DNA of 64,000 nt from Opitutales bacterium UBA5694 (GCA_002420185.1 DIHO01000004.1:62001-126000); one strand, 5' to 3'; counted from the stretch's first letter, positions 37,455 through 47,395 are shown. The notes: generated by a model not told the origin, from the sequence alone. Translations and numbers: made by a program.

Positions 37455-37708
37455 TTTCCTTAACGCAATGGCCCGAAAAAGCAATCGTTCAACTCGAGGT
37501 CAACGTCACCCAACTGGTCGCCAGAGGCTACCTCTCCGAGCCTCTTTTACCACCTGCATTTCCTCAATTCATGGGGGGAGACTCTGTGCATGCTAAGGCA
37601 TTGTGAACCGTATACTTATCTCAATCCTTTCGCACTCGTGCGTTCTGTGTTTCAAGACCTCAATCCAAGAGTCATTAAAGCCATGAACTCCATGGTAAAA
37701 CCAGCTTC

Positions 37709-38803
37709 TCACCAATTCGAAACCGGTCCCTTCGGGACTTTGATCTGCTCCACCGTTGCCTTATCCGTAATTGATGAATACTGTACTGGTGGACGGTATC
37801 GCTCCTGTAATTCTCCCGACTCATCGCAAAACTTAGCCCGCCACAGGAGATACTCCGCGAGAATGGTATCAAATTCCTCCAAACTAGAAAAACGCACGAC
37901 TCTATCTTTAAAATACTTCGACGGCCCAAACCGCTTAGCATACCATGGAGCAACCTTGCGAAACTGTACGCAACCACGGTCCTCGCCATAAAACTCGATC
38001 ATCCGTTGCAAATGTATCCGCATCAACTCTACGCGCTGTTCGAAAGTCGCCTCTGGCAGTATCTCGCCAGTCCGAAGCAAGTGCTCGGTCTGTTTGAAAA
38101 TCCACGGATTGTAAAACGCTCCCCTACCCATACTGACCCCATCGCAGCCAGAACTTTCCAGCATCACTCGGGCCGATTCCGGAGTAGTCACATCGCCGTT
38201 TCCAATAACAGGAACACGGGATACCGCTTCTTTAACTTTTCGAATTCCATCTAAGTTAACATTCCCAGAGAACCCTTGGGCTCGTGTCCGACCGTGTACA
38301 AAGATCGCGGATACACCGACGTCTTCCAACGCTACTGCTAGATCTGGAGCCGTTATATTGTCATCGTCCCAGCCAAGACGCATTTTAGCCGTCACTGGAA
38401 TGTCGAGGGCGTCCACCATCCCTTTCACCAGTCGCTGCGTCGCCTGTGAGTCCTTCATCATAGAGGACCCGCTCCCGGTTTTGGTAACTTTTTTCACCGG
38501 ACAGCCCATGTTGATGTCTACCGACTGAGCTCCACGTTCTTGCACGATAAGAGCCGCATCACGCATTTCTTCGGGCACTCCTCCGAAAAGCTGCACCGAC
38601 ATTGGCTTCTCTCGCGGGTCTGTCGCTATCATCTTATACGCTACTGGTCGCTTTTCCAGAAGGGAGCGGGCATTCACTAAATCGGTGGTGACTAGACCCA
38701 GCCCTCCTACGGACTTAACCGTCAGGCGAAACGGAAGATTCGTATATCCCGCCAAGGGCGAGAGAAACAAATTGGATTCAAGCTCTAAGTTTCCCAGTTT
38801 CAT
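37709..38803 (-). CDS. dusB: tRNA-dihydrouridine synthase, DusB-like
   Basis: A 364-residue flavoenzyme that reduces uridine to dihydrouridine in the D-loop of tRNA. The FMN barrel begins LFLSPLAGYTNLPFRL, the catalytic cysteine is C101 in DINMGCPVKKVTK, and GNGDV and SMGRGAFYNPWIF are conserved cofactor and helical-domain landmarks. The ATG at 38803 gives the family N-terminus. It is convergent with the hybrid kinase. Confidence 0.93.
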   Translation of the reverse strand: MKLGNLELESNLFLSPLAGYTNLPFRLTVKSVGGLGLVTTDLVNARSLLEKRPVAYKMIATDPREKPMSVQLFGGVPEEMRDAALIVQERGAQSVDINMGCPVKKVTKTGSGSSMMKDSQATQRLVKGMVDALDIPVTAKMRLGWDDDNITAPDLAVALEDVGVSAIFVHGRTRAQGFSGNVNLDGIRKVKEAVSRVPVIGNGDVTTPESARVMLESSGCDGVSMGRGAFYNPWIFKQTEHLLRTGEILPEATFEQRVELMRIHLQRMIEFYGEDRGCVQFRKVAPWYAKRFGPSKYFKDRVVRFSSLEEFDTILAEYLLWRAKFCDESGELQERYRPPVQYSSITDKATVEQIKVPKGPVSNW

Positions 38804-39145
38804 TATCAAACGAACTGCCGCCTCAGATGGACGACGAGGAACACGAAAGGAATTATTTCCGCATGAAAAGCCTTTTCAGTGGTATTTAGAACGGTCAACG
38901 CCAATTCGCGTGACCAGCACTCGTACTATGCCACATATTCAAATCAGAAATCTTCGCCCTTACACTGCGGCGTAACGTAATCGCAAGCCCTACGATCCCA
39001 TGAAAATCCATCCCCTGGGGCAACCATTTCATACTGCACTTGACTCAACCCAAAAATGCGGGAGAAGCCCACTCCTGCGATCTGCTAAAGTTTTTAAATA
39101 GCAGATGAAGCAAGCCGAAATCTACTTGGGCAAGATATGCCCGAA
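38804..39145. other. Spacer between dusB and tlpA
   Basis: No gene seen. A 7-bp perfect inverted repeat (ATCTGCT with AGCAGAT, near 39078-39105) may be a weak bidirectional terminator, but it lacks a U-tract. Confidence 0.4.
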
Positions 39146-40081
39146 CTAGATTTTAACGTCCAACTTTGCTAGAGCCGTCTCGAGGCTCGGGTCCATTGGA
39201 TGGCCATTGTAAAGGACCGTACCGTCAGGAGCGACTAGGACCATGCGGGGAATCGAATTGATCATGAGCAACTGGCTTAGTGGTCGGTCCTCCGGTTCTA
39301 ACAGCCATGGCATCATGTCCATCTTATGCTCTGCCCATATCCTCTTCGCTTTGCCTACAGGATCGTCCGAATCAGTGTTCATTCCCGCTACCACGATTCC
39401 CTGACCCGGTAACGATTCGCCTTTCGTGCGAAGCTCCGGCATCAGTTGTATGCAGGGCCCGCACCAGCTTGCCCAAAAGTCAATGAGCATGGCCTTGTTT
39501 CCTGAGAGCCACTGCGACAAAGGCTTTTCCTCACCATCTGCGCTCGCGATGACTATGTCCATGGGGATTCGCAGATTTGCCATAGCGGCTTCCTGAACTT
39601 CCTTTTGCCGCACTTCCGTCATCAACTGGATCAGACCAAAAGCCTGCGTGTAATCCGGCGCATTAATAAATGACTTGGCTGCCTGCTTTTCAAATTCGGG
39701 CATGTCCGTAGCTTCATAGGCCTGAATGGCACGGATCGAAGCTACCAACCCTATCAGCTGACGCTCGGAGTGGAACGAATTGGCCATCCCATACTCCAGT
39801 TCTCCGGAAACCGCCTCCAAATCGTCCAAATGCTTGTATAATTCGGGCATATTGCCCGAGGAAAGATAGTGGATGGTCTGGGCCTCGACGAGAAACGCCT
39901 TCTCGACTTCTTCCTCTACAGCCCGTGCGTACGCCTCTTCCCACGATACCGCAGGATCGCGTGCTGCTTCGTACAAATTGTCCTTAGCAGAATGTGCGTG
40001 ATTTCCATGGTCCCGTGCCCAGAGAGGGACCAACAAAATTAAAGCCCCTGCAACAAGGCAACTACGTAGATTAAACGCCAT
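39146..40081 (-). CDS. Secreted TlpA/ResA-like thioredoxin
   Basis: A 311-residue exported redox protein. A signal peptide covers residues 1-22 (FNLRSCLVAGALILLVPLWA). A helical region of unknown function spans about 35-175, then a thioredoxin fold (about 180-311) with the active-site WCGPC (C207, C210) in FWASWCGPCIQL and the cis-proline in INSIPRMVL. TlpA/ResA enzymes keep periplasmic thiols reduced, for example during cytochrome maturation. No cytochrome genes are here. The start at 40081 is chosen because the signal peptide begins there. Confidence 0.85.
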   Translation of the reverse strand: MAFNLRSCLVAGALILLVPLWARDHGNHAHSAKDNLYEAARDPAVSWEEAYARAVEEEVEKAFLVEAQTIHYLSSGNMPELYKHLDDLEAVSGELEYGMANSFHSERQLIGLVASIRAIQAYEATDMPEFEKQAAKSFINAPDYTQAFGLIQLMTEVRQKEVQEAAMANLRIPMDIVIASADGEEKPLSQWLSGNKAMLIDFWASWCGPCIQLMPELRTKGESLPGQGIVVAGMNTDSDDPVGKAKRIWAEHKMDMMPWLLEPEDRPLSQLLMINSIPRMVLVAPDGTVLYNGHPMDPSLETALAKLDVKI

Positions 40082-40444
40082 AATCCAGATACGACCCGCA
40101 CCGCCCCTTGCATGCAAGCCGATTCGCAACGGGATTCCTAGCCAATTATTGAGGACGTAAACAGAACCTTAGCAAATTCCTGCATCGTAAGGTACGGCTT
40201 ACTATCCCTCGTTAGCTAAGTTTTACTTTACCTAATTGCGACGGCTTGGGCCCTCGGCCGCGCGAGCAGTCGAAAGGATAAGCAGCCCTGCCTCTAAGAT
40301 CCAACTGTGCCAAAAAATAAGCCCAATTTACAGTAGTCCATCCGACACCAGCAACTTGAGGTAAAAGACCAACGTCCGCCCGCTTGTTTTCCTCTCTGTC
40401 AAAATCGAATTTATCACGCCGTAGCCTTGCGTTAAAGGGGATCC
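40082..40444. other. Spacer upstream of recQ
   Basis: About 360 bases with no gene I can support. AAGGGG sits just before the recQ ATG. No promoter or operator stands out. Confidence 0.4.
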
Positions 40445-42397
40445 ATGGACAAAAAATCCCAACAAAATCCTGTTCGCAATCAATTCATCCTTCCTTATCA
40501 AGATCCGATTCGACACATTCAAACAATGCCGGCCTCGCTAAACATCGAACGTGCTCGTGAGATCCTGAAACGCTATTTCGGTCATGACACGTTTCGCCCG
40601 TTCCAAGAAGAAATCATATCGGAATTCCTCGCCGGACGAGATGTTTTCGCCCTCCTGCCTACCGGCGGCGGAAAATCGCTCTGCTACCAGCTCCCCGCTA
40701 TTCTCGAGGAAGGTCTCACGGTAGTCATATCTCCCCTAATCGCCTTAATGAAAGATCAGGTCGATGGGCTCAACGCTAACGGTATTGCCGCCACGTTTTT
40801 GAATTCTTCCTTGAGTAAAACGGAAGCACGAAAACGCTATAGGAAGCTGTTTGCCGGCGAGTACACCATTTTGTACGTCGCCCCAGAAAGGCTTATGCTT
40901 TCCGGTTTGATCGACGATCTCAAGCGGTGGAAGGTTTCCCGTTTTGCCGTGGATGAGGCACATTGTATTAGCGAGTGGGGACACGACTTCCGCCCGGAGT
41001 ATCGACAGCTGTCGAAATTACGGCACCTTTTCCCCAATCTCCCTTTCATGGCGTTGACAGCTACCGCCACCGAACGGGTACGAACGGACATCTTGACCCA
41101 ACTTCGGCTCCAAGAGCCCCGCACCTTTGTGGCTAGCTTCAATCGACCCAACCTCAATTATCAGATTGAGACCAAAAAGGCAATTTTCCAGCAGATTCTG
41201 AAGTTCGTGAGCAGCAAGCCCTACGAAAGTGGCATCATCTACTGCTATTCGCGAAAGGCGACTGAAAGCCTTGCCGACCGGCTCAGCCAGAACGGCATCG
41301 AAGCCCTACCCTATCACGCAGGCATGACGTCCCCTAAACGCGCTGAAAACCAGGAGGCCTTCATACGAGATGAGATAAAGGTAATTTGCGCTACCATCGC
41401 GTTCGGTATGGGCGTCGATAAGCCGAACGTGCACTACGTTATCCATCAGGACCTTCCAAAGAATATTGAAGGCTATTATCAAGAAACTGGACGGGCAGGG
41501 CGCGACGGTCTGCCTTCGGACTGTATTCTATACTTTAGTCCGGGGGATGTAGCCAAGCAGCTCCAGTTCATCGCCAACAAGAATAACTACAAAGAACGAG
41601 ATGTCGCCATGCAGCAACTACGTCAGATGGTTCACTACTCGGAATCCTCGGAATGCCGTCGCAAGGTATTGTTGGGCTATTTTTCGGAGGAGTGGACAGA
41701 GGGGAATTGTGGTAACTGCGACAATTGCCGCAACCCACGGCAAACGTTTGACGGCACTCTTCCCGCTCAGAAATTTATGTCCTGCATTTTTCGCGTTAAT
41801 CAGGCCAGCGGCTTTAGCGTCGGCATCAACCACATCGTTGATGTTCTCCTTGGCAGCAAGAACGAAAAAGTTCTCAAATGGAGACACGACCGCCTTTCAA
41901 CCTACGATATCGGACAGGATTACACACGCGTGGAATGGCAAGCGTTCGGTCGTCAACTCATTCGCAACGGATACATCGAGCAGAACGCGGAAAACCATAG
42001 TGTGCTTGAATTGGCGAGAAAAGGGAAAGCAGCTCTGCGGGACGGGACTCCAATACAGCTCACCCAGCCCAGTGTCGCGAAGGCGGCTTCCCAACGGCGC
42101 CAGCCCGCCTCAACAGGCTGCATCGAATGCAACGACGAACTATTCGCCATCCTTCGCACCCTCCGCAAAGAGCTCGCCGCAGAGCAGAAGGTCCCTCCCT
42201 ATATCGTTTTTTCCGATGTCACTCTCCGCGAAATGGCCCGCGACTTCCCAATCGAAAAAGGCCAGCTTGCCGACATCAGCGGCGTTGGAGTCGCCAAGCT
42301 AGAAAAATACGGAGATGCTTTCATCGAAGCCATACAGGAATATTTGGATACTCATCCCAAAACGGGTATCGATGAACTCGAACCCTCGTTTCGCTAA
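40445..42397 (+). CDS. recQ: ATP-dependent DNA helicase RecQ
   Basis: This 650-residue 3'-5' helicase has Walker A LLPTGGGKS, the aromatic loop and motif II VDEAHCISEWGHDFRPEY, motif V VICATIAFGMGVDKPNV and motif VI YYQETGRAGRDGLPSD. The RQC zinc cysteines follow (ECRRKVLLGYF, GNCGNCDNC). A C-terminal HRDC domain (about 555-640) includes LFAILRTLRKELA and LADISGVGVAKLEKYG. The first ATG gives a 27-residue leader; a start at 40526 (MPASLN) would also fit. The photolyase follows on the same strand, so the pair may form a repair cluster. Confidence 0.94.
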   Translation: MDKKSQQNPVRNQFILPYQDPIRHIQTMPASLNIERAREILKRYFGHDTFRPFQEEIISEFLAGRDVFALLPTGGGKSLCYQLPAILEEGLTVVISPLIALMKDQVDGLNANGIAATFLNSSLSKTEARKRYRKLFAGEYTILYVAPERLMLSGLIDDLKRWKVSRFAVDEAHCISEWGHDFRPEYRQLSKLRHLFPNLPFMALTATATERVRTDILTQLRLQEPRTFVASFNRPNLNYQIETKKAIFQQILKFVSSKPYESGIIYCYSRKATESLADRLSQNGIEALPYHAGMTSPKRAENQEAFIRDEIKVICATIAFGMGVDKPNVHYVIHQDLPKNIEGYYQETGRAGRDGLPSDCILYFSPGDVAKQLQFIANKNNYKERDVAMQQLRQMVHYSESSECRRKVLLGYFSEEWTEGNCGNCDNCRNPRQTFDGTLPAQKFMSCIFRVNQASGFSVGINHIVDVLLGSKNEKVLKWRHDRLSTYDIGQDYTRVEWQAFGRQLIRNGYIEQNAENHSVLELARKGKAALRDGTPIQLTQPSVAKAASQRRQPASTGCIECNDELFAILRTLRKELAAEQKVPPYIVFSDVTLREMARDFPIEKGQLADISGVGVAKLEKYGDAFIEAIQEYLDTHPKTGIDELEPSFR

Positions 42398-42606
42398 TGA
42401 GCCACTCTATCAAATCGCTTTCCCAATCCTTCTGCCTGGTAGGGCGTTCCGGTCAGGCATGCCACCCTAGCTTGAACCTCTTATCCGGCTCGCTGAGCCC
42501 GCACGCTTTTACTTTGGTCGACTATAATAAACCTACGATGAGGGTGTCAAATAACACTACACCGTATCTGTAGATCTGACCCAACCAACTCCGAAACCCA
42601 ACGAAC

Positions 42607-43977
42607 ATCAAAACTTATCAAAAAAGCCTATTCCTGTTTCGACGCGACCTACGGGTCGATGACAATACGGGTCTCAACCAAGCCCTTGTTCGATCCAAAG
42701 AGGTCGTACCAGCCTTTGTCCTTGATCCCCGACAAACCGAACCACACGACTACCGTAGCGAATCGGGACTCTGGTTTCTACATTACTCTCTAGAGGAGCT
42801 CGATCAGGACCTGCGAAATCAGAACTCAGCCCTCTTTCTCTTCAATGGCAAGCCACACGAACTCGTCGAACAATGGGTCCAGGAACTCGGAATCGAAGCC
42901 ATCTGGGTCAATCGCGACTACACCCCGTTTAGCATTCAGCGGGACCGAGCCCTCCTGTTGGCCTGCATAGAGCAGGGCATCGACCTTCAAACGTGCAGCG
43001 ACCTGCTTCTCAACGAACCCGAGGAGTCCCTCAAGGCGGACGGGGCGCCCTACACCGTTTTTACTCCCTACTTCAATCGAGCCCGCACGATCAAAGTGGA
43101 TTCCCCCAGCAAGTTGACCGCCGGAAAAGGTAGGCTCGACTCTCCAGCAAAACCCCTAAAAACTGGAGAACTCCTTGAAAGACTAATCCGCGATATCCCA
43201 GCATACCCCACTATTAAAGGGGGTCGCAGAGAGGCCAGGAACACTCTCCGTCGACTGTCTAATCTTTCTGACTACGAGAATGATCGCGACATCCCCGCCC
43301 TTGAAGCGACCAGTCATTTGTCCGCCCATCTAAAATTTGGAACCTGCTCCGTCCGCGAGGCATACTGGGCAATTCGACGCAAACTGGATCTGGAAAATCC
43401 TCTGATTCGCCAACTTTATTGGAGAGATTTCCTTACTCAGATCGCCTTCCACTTTCCACATGTTTTCGGAAATTCCTTCAAGGAAAAGTACAATAAGGTC
43501 GCCTGGAAACAGGATACCCAGGCATTCGAATTTTGGAGAGAAGGCAGAACCGGCTTTCCCATGGTCGACGCCGGAATGCGCCAGCTCAACCAAACGGGAT
43601 TTATGCACAACCGCGCCCGCATGGTCGTAGCGTCCTTTCTCACCAAGGACGTTCACATCGATTGGAGATGGGGCGAACGCTATTTCGCCCAACGCCTGGT
43701 CGACTACGACCCCTGCGTCAACAACGGCAACTGGCAATGGGCGGCGTCAACCGGCTGTGATGCCCAACCTTATTTTCGAATATTCAATCCTTGGCGACAA
43801 CAAGAAAGATTCGATCCAGATTGCAAATTTATCAAAAAGTGGATTCCCGAACTAAGTTCGCTATCACCCCGCCAAATCCATCGCTGGGGAGGTGAGCTCG
43901 GAGTCGACTACCCGGCCCCAATCCTAGACCACAAAAGAGCTGCCCTTAAAGCCAAGATGCTTTTCGATGGATTATAG
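42607..43977 (+). CDS. DNA photolyase with a non-canonical start
   Basis: Reading from ATC 42607, 456 residues match class I CPD photolyases: the N-terminal KSLFLFRRDLRVDDNTGL Rossmann strand, then the FAD-binding half with LSAHLKFGTCSVREAYW, QLYWRDFLTQIAF, HNRARMVVASFLTKD and VNNGNWQWAASTG. They repair UV pyrimidine dimers with light. No ATG, GTG or TTG occurs in this frame before 42958, which would remove the whole antenna domain; the nearest codons are ATC (42607) and CTG (42634). Natural AUC starts are rare, and no Shine-Dalgarno precedes this one. Either the gene is expressed from a rare start or the start has been lost. Confidence 0.85.
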   Translation: MKTYQKSLFLFRRDLRVDDNTGLNQALVRSKEVVPAFVLDPRQTEPHDYRSESGLWFLHYSLEELDQDLRNQNSALFLFNGKPHELVEQWVQELGIEAIWVNRDYTPFSIQRDRALLLACIEQGIDLQTCSDLLLNEPEESLKADGAPYTVFTPYFNRARTIKVDSPSKLTAGKGRLDSPAKPLKTGELLERLIRDIPAYPTIKGGRREARNTLRRLSNLSDYENDRDIPALEATSHLSAHLKFGTCSVREAYWAIRRKLDLENPLIRQLYWRDFLTQIAFHFPHVFGNSFKEKYNKVAWKQDTQAFEFWREGRTGFPMVDAGMRQLNQTGFMHNRARMVVASFLTKDVHIDWRWGERYFAQRLVDYDPCVNNGNWQWAASTGCDAQPYFRIFNPWRQQERFDPDCKFIKKWIPELSSLSPRQIHRWGGELGVDYPAPILDHKRAALKAKMLFDGL

Positions 43978-44088
43978 CCCTAGTCGCAGCCAATCCCCGA
44001 GTTGCCTAGACCAATCCGAAACCCTGATGCGGCGACTCCTAAATCGACCGCTGCCAAAATCACACAAAAAGACACCACGCCTTTCCCA

Positions 44089-45567
44089 ATGAAACTGTTT
44101 GTATACTCAACCCTATTACTATCTCTGCCAACACTCAGTCTGTTCGCCCGACCTAATATTGTTTTCCTCTTTGCCGACGATCAGCGCCCTGACACAATCG
44201 GAGCCCACGGCAACGAGCATATACAAACGCCTCATTTAGATCGACTCGCTGCCAGTGGGCTTAGTTTCACCCGAAACTATTGTGCCGGCAGCTATAGTGG
44301 CGCAGTCTGCGTCGCCAGTCGCAGCATGCTCATGACCGGACGCCACTGGCACCGTATCAAAGACACCCGGAATTGGGAAGGTCTAACCACCTTCCCGGAA
44401 CACCTCGCCCAAGCTGGCTACACTACCCACGCCGTCGGCAAATGGCACAACGGCAAAACTACCCTAGCCCGATCTTTTCAAACCGGAACCAATCTATTTA
44501 TTGGCGGCATGTCCGACCATACGAAAGTCCCGCTGCAAAAACTTAATCGGGATGGAACGCTAACCGCGAAAAAAGTAGGTACTCGATTCTCCAGTACTCA
44601 TTTCGCTGATGCCGCCATTGACTTCATCCAAGAGCAAAATTCCGACGCACCGTACCTGCTCTACGTTGCCTTCACTGCCCCACACGATCCCCGTAATCCA
44701 CCGCCATCCTTTCGGCGGCTTTACTATGAGAACCGGCCTCCTCTTCCAGAGAACTTCCTACCCGACCATCCTTTTGACAATGGCCATCTTTATGGGAAAA
44801 AACGGGACGAAAGCCTCGCTGCCCACCCGCGTACAAAGTCGGTCGTCAGTGATCAGCTCTGCGAATATTACGGGCTCATCACTCACCTCGATACCCAAGT
44901 CGGTCGCATCCTTGACGCCGTCGAGAACTCTCCCGCTGGAGAAAACACAATCGTCATCTACACTGCCGACCACGGCCTCAGTGTAGGCTCCCATGGATTG
45001 CTCGGAAAGCAAAACGTCTATGAGCACAGCATGGGGGCTCCCCTTATCCTATCCGGTCCAGGAATCCCCCAAAACCAGACGACCGAAGCCATGACCTACA
45101 TTCTCGACCTCAATCGGACTATCTTCGAGCTATGCGGCATACCCGCACCCAAGGGAATCGACGGAGCCGATCTGACTCCTTTGTTCAAAAACCCGGCGGC
45201 TTCCGTGCGGGAGTCCCTATTTCTTCCATTCCAAGACATCATGCGTGCTGTTCGAAACGAGCGATACAAGCTGCATATATATCCAAAAATTAATCACACA
45301 CTACTCTTCGACCTCCACACGGATCCGGGCGAAATGAACAATCTCGCCGACGACCCCGCCTATTCCAATCAACGTGCGGAACTGTTTGCCCTCATGAAGA
45401 GCTGGCAATCACGCGTGGGTGACCCGTCGCCACTCCAAGTTGACAGCCCCGTCCCCATGGAAGTCGACTTCAGTAAAATCGAGCGATCACTCGATGTCTG
45501 GCAACCAGACTGGATACGGGAAAAGTACTTCGACGGCCGGTCCCGCGCTGACCATGGCTCGAAATAG
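44089..45567 (+). CDS. Type I sulfatase, secreted
   Basis: A 492-residue sulfatase exported by a signal peptide (residues 1-20, ending SLFA). The active-site block reads GAVCVASRSMLMTGR: C74 is the residue expected to become formylglycine, and the usual C-x-P-x-R has A76 in place of proline. The metal-binding FADDQRPD, TADHGLSVGSHG and HxxxxK-type H-S-M-G-A segments are present. Such enzymes desulfate algal or animal polysaccharides. No maturation enzyme (formylglycine-generating) is in this window. Confidence 0.9.
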   Translation: MKLFVYSTLLLSLPTLSLFARPNIVFLFADDQRPDTIGAHGNEHIQTPHLDRLAASGLSFTRNYCAGSYSGAVCVASRSMLMTGRHWHRIKDTRNWEGLTTFPEHLAQAGYTTHAVGKWHNGKTTLARSFQTGTNLFIGGMSDHTKVPLQKLNRDGTLTAKKVGTRFSSTHFADAAIDFIQEQNSDAPYLLYVAFTAPHDPRNPPPSFRRLYYENRPPLPENFLPDHPFDNGHLYGKKRDESLAAHPRTKSVVSDQLCEYYGLITHLDTQVGRILDAVENSPAGENTIVIYTADHGLSVGSHGLLGKQNVYEHSMGAPLILSGPGIPQNQTTEAMTYILDLNRTIFELCGIPAPKGIDGADLTPLFKNPAASVRESLFLPFQDIMRAVRNERYKLHIYPKINHTLLFDLHTDPGEMNNLADDPAYSNQRAELFALMKSWQSRVGDPSPLQVDSPVPMEVDFSKIERSLDVWQPDWIREKYFDGRSRADHGSK

Positions 45568-45631
45568 GCACACTCCCGCAATCAAACACTAGGCTCGTCC
45601 CTGTTGTTCCACGTAATTTGATCAAGCTGTC

Positions 45632-46060
45632 TCAACAGCTAAACCCGATGGCTCGCCTGTTGGTATCCACTAGATCCTCAATCGGGACCTCTTGAGTATA
45701 ACGTATGTGCACAGCACGTTTGCCGCAATTGAACTTAGGATTATTCGCGACAACCTGAGCAATAATCGCTTCCGAGCAAACTTAGATTGATATGAGATGC
45801 CGTTGATTGTCCAGACAGGCCCAATAATTCCCTCGCTCGAAAGTTGGCGTTTTGTAACACACAGTCCGTTGTCCCCAAGGGACCGCTCGCTCAAGTCGCT
45901 CTTTTATGTCGATCAGTCGGTCTCTTCTAACTAAAAGCAGCGAATCGAAATATCCTTGGGGCCTCATCTCCACATCAAAGACTCTATGCCGATCCGTACC
46001 ACGATCAAGCCCGACCCACGACGGAACGAAATGGACTGATCCCAGCCGAACGCTGATCAA
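45632..46060 (-). pseudogene. DUF1801/YdhG-like protein, broken
   Basis: On the minus strand a frame from about 46060 reads RLERAVPWGQRTVCYKTPTF, then ERGNYWACLDNQRHLISI, a TAA stop (45782-45784), and in the same frame VCSEAIIAQVVANNPKFNCG, KRAVHIRYTQEVPIEDLVD and TGA (45632-45634). The pattern 'p-x-F-x-x-G-x-y-x-a-x-x-x-x-k-x-h-i', later 'g-k-x-x-i-r-y-x-x-x-p-x-x-l', is that of DUF1801 (frataxin-like fold). One nonsense codon splits it. The start is unclear (TTG at 46060). The stop could be real decay or, less likely, a recoding event. Confidence 0.5.
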
Positions 46061-46106
46061 TAAAACTCGCTTTGACGAGTAGTATCTCTAGCTTGCGATC
46101 AATTCT

Positions 46107-46997
46107 ATGCAACGATTTCATCGATTACGCTTCGTATTATTACTACTAGCGATTCCTCTCGTGGCCGTTTCCTTCGGGCAGGAAGCCGCAGAAAGCGATA
46201 CCGGAGAAACTCCGAGTTCCGAATCAATGGCGGCCTACATTCTCAAGGATTTGAACGATCGAGAGCAGAGCGCCTATAAGCGCTACGAGAGAGCGTTAGC
46301 CACCGAGGACGTGCATTCGATCGAAACCGAACTTCAGTCGATCGTCGACGGATACGAAGCCCTAATCAGCGCTGCCCCCAACTATGTAGCGGCTTTTATC
46401 TCCTACGGGATGATGCTACATCGAATCGGTGAACGCATCCCCAGCAACGCTATGCTTATTCGAGCTGACCAGATTGACCCGTATCACGCAATCGTTAAAA
46501 ACCAGTTGGGAAACTACCAGGCGGAAGAGGGCAACTACCCGGAGGCAATGGGGTTTTACCAAATGGCCATCGACCTTCGCCCCGACGAGCCTCTCTACCA
46601 CTACCAATTGGGAAACCTCCTCTTTAGCTACAAGAATTTCTTTATCGATGATAAGCTCTTCCTTCCAGGGGGGATCGACCTGGAAATCCAGAATCGATTT
46701 CGGAAAGCAGCCGTGCTCGCACCCGCCCATCTGCCCTACCGTCTCCGCTACGCCCAAAGTTTTTTCGATGTCGCGAGGCCCAATTGGGAAGCCGCTCTCG
46801 AGGAGTGGCAGCAACTTGTCGATTTTGTGGAGTCACCCGAGGAAAAGCAAATGATGCAACTCTACATGGCTAAGACCCGGTTTGAAATGGGACACCATAC
46901 CGCAGCCCACAAAATCATCAAAGGAATCGATGAGCCCTCGCTCGAGCATTCCAAGGGTATTCTTCTAGAACAGATCAACGCCAAACATCCGCGGTAA
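46107..46997 (+). CDS. Exported TPR-repeat protein
   Basis: A 296-residue protein with a signal peptide (residues 1-25, ending VSFGQE) and several degenerate tetratricopeptide repeats (about 75-180 and 200-280), for example GNYPEAMGFYQMAIDLRPDEPLYHYQLG (read in pieces: YPEAMGFYQMAIDLRPD). TPRs bind other proteins, so it is probably a periplasmic or envelope scaffold. No enzymatic motif is seen. Family unknown. Confidence 0.75.
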   Translation: MQRFHRLRFVLLLLAIPLVAVSFGQEAAESDTGETPSSESMAAYILKDLNDREQSAYKRYERALATEDVHSIETELQSIVDGYEALISAAPNYVAAFISYGMMLHRIGERIPSNAMLIRADQIDPYHAIVKNQLGNYQAEEGNYPEAMGFYQMAIDLRPDEPLYHYQLGNLLFSYKNFFIDDKLFLPGGIDLEIQNRFRKAAVLAPAHLPYRLRYAQSFFDVARPNWEAALEEWQQLVDFVESPEEKQMMQLYMAKTRFEMGHHTAAHKIIKGIDEPSLEHSKGILLEQINAKHPR

Positions 46998-47179
46998 GCT
47001 TATCCCTATTGGAGCAGACGAAGACGGCTCACAAAAATTAAACCACGGGCCGAGTATCCCTGGTGCAGGACCTATCTCGCCGATCGAATACTCTTTTTCA
47101 AAAGCTACTAAGATTACCCAGGAAATTGATGCAGGTGACCACTCCTCTTTGTCTAGCGGCAATATATTGTTGCTTCAGG

Positions 47180-47395
47180 TCAATAGGGTCGCCGCGAGGC
47201 CACGAGGGAGCCAGCGGTAGGAAGTGTGGGGGTTCCGCCATGATACTTCTCGGCGAAATCACAGCTTTTAGAAGCAAAATATTCAGACACCAATCCGCAC
47301 AAGTTTGCAAAGGGGGCGATGAGATCACTTACCGCCCAATTACTTACAAAAACCAGCCGATCCGGACCAAACTCGTCGAGAGAGAGGTCGAAGCC
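47180..47395 (-). pseudogene. 3' remnant of an amidohydrolase (amidohydrolase_2)
   Basis: A minus-strand frame from 47395 to the TGA at 47180-47182 reads LDEFGPDRLVFVSNWAVSDL, APFANLCGLVSEYFASKSC and ends near SRRPY. This is the end of the TIM-barrel amidohydrolase_2 family, whose motif is 'FG-x-x-R-x-x-x-x-S-D-W-P', here with N and A changed. A TGA lies just upstream (47396-47398), and upstream sequence overlaps the next gene, so only a tail survives. Confidence 0.4.

Noticed and set aside
37455..37708. Plus-strand frames after the kinase terminator
   Set aside because: A frame reading AIVQLEVNVTQLVARGYLSE is short and has no start or family; it is probably chance.
41601..42302. 233-codon plus-strand frame
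   Set aside because: Shadow of recQ in another frame; the recQ frame has the RQC and HRDC motifs.
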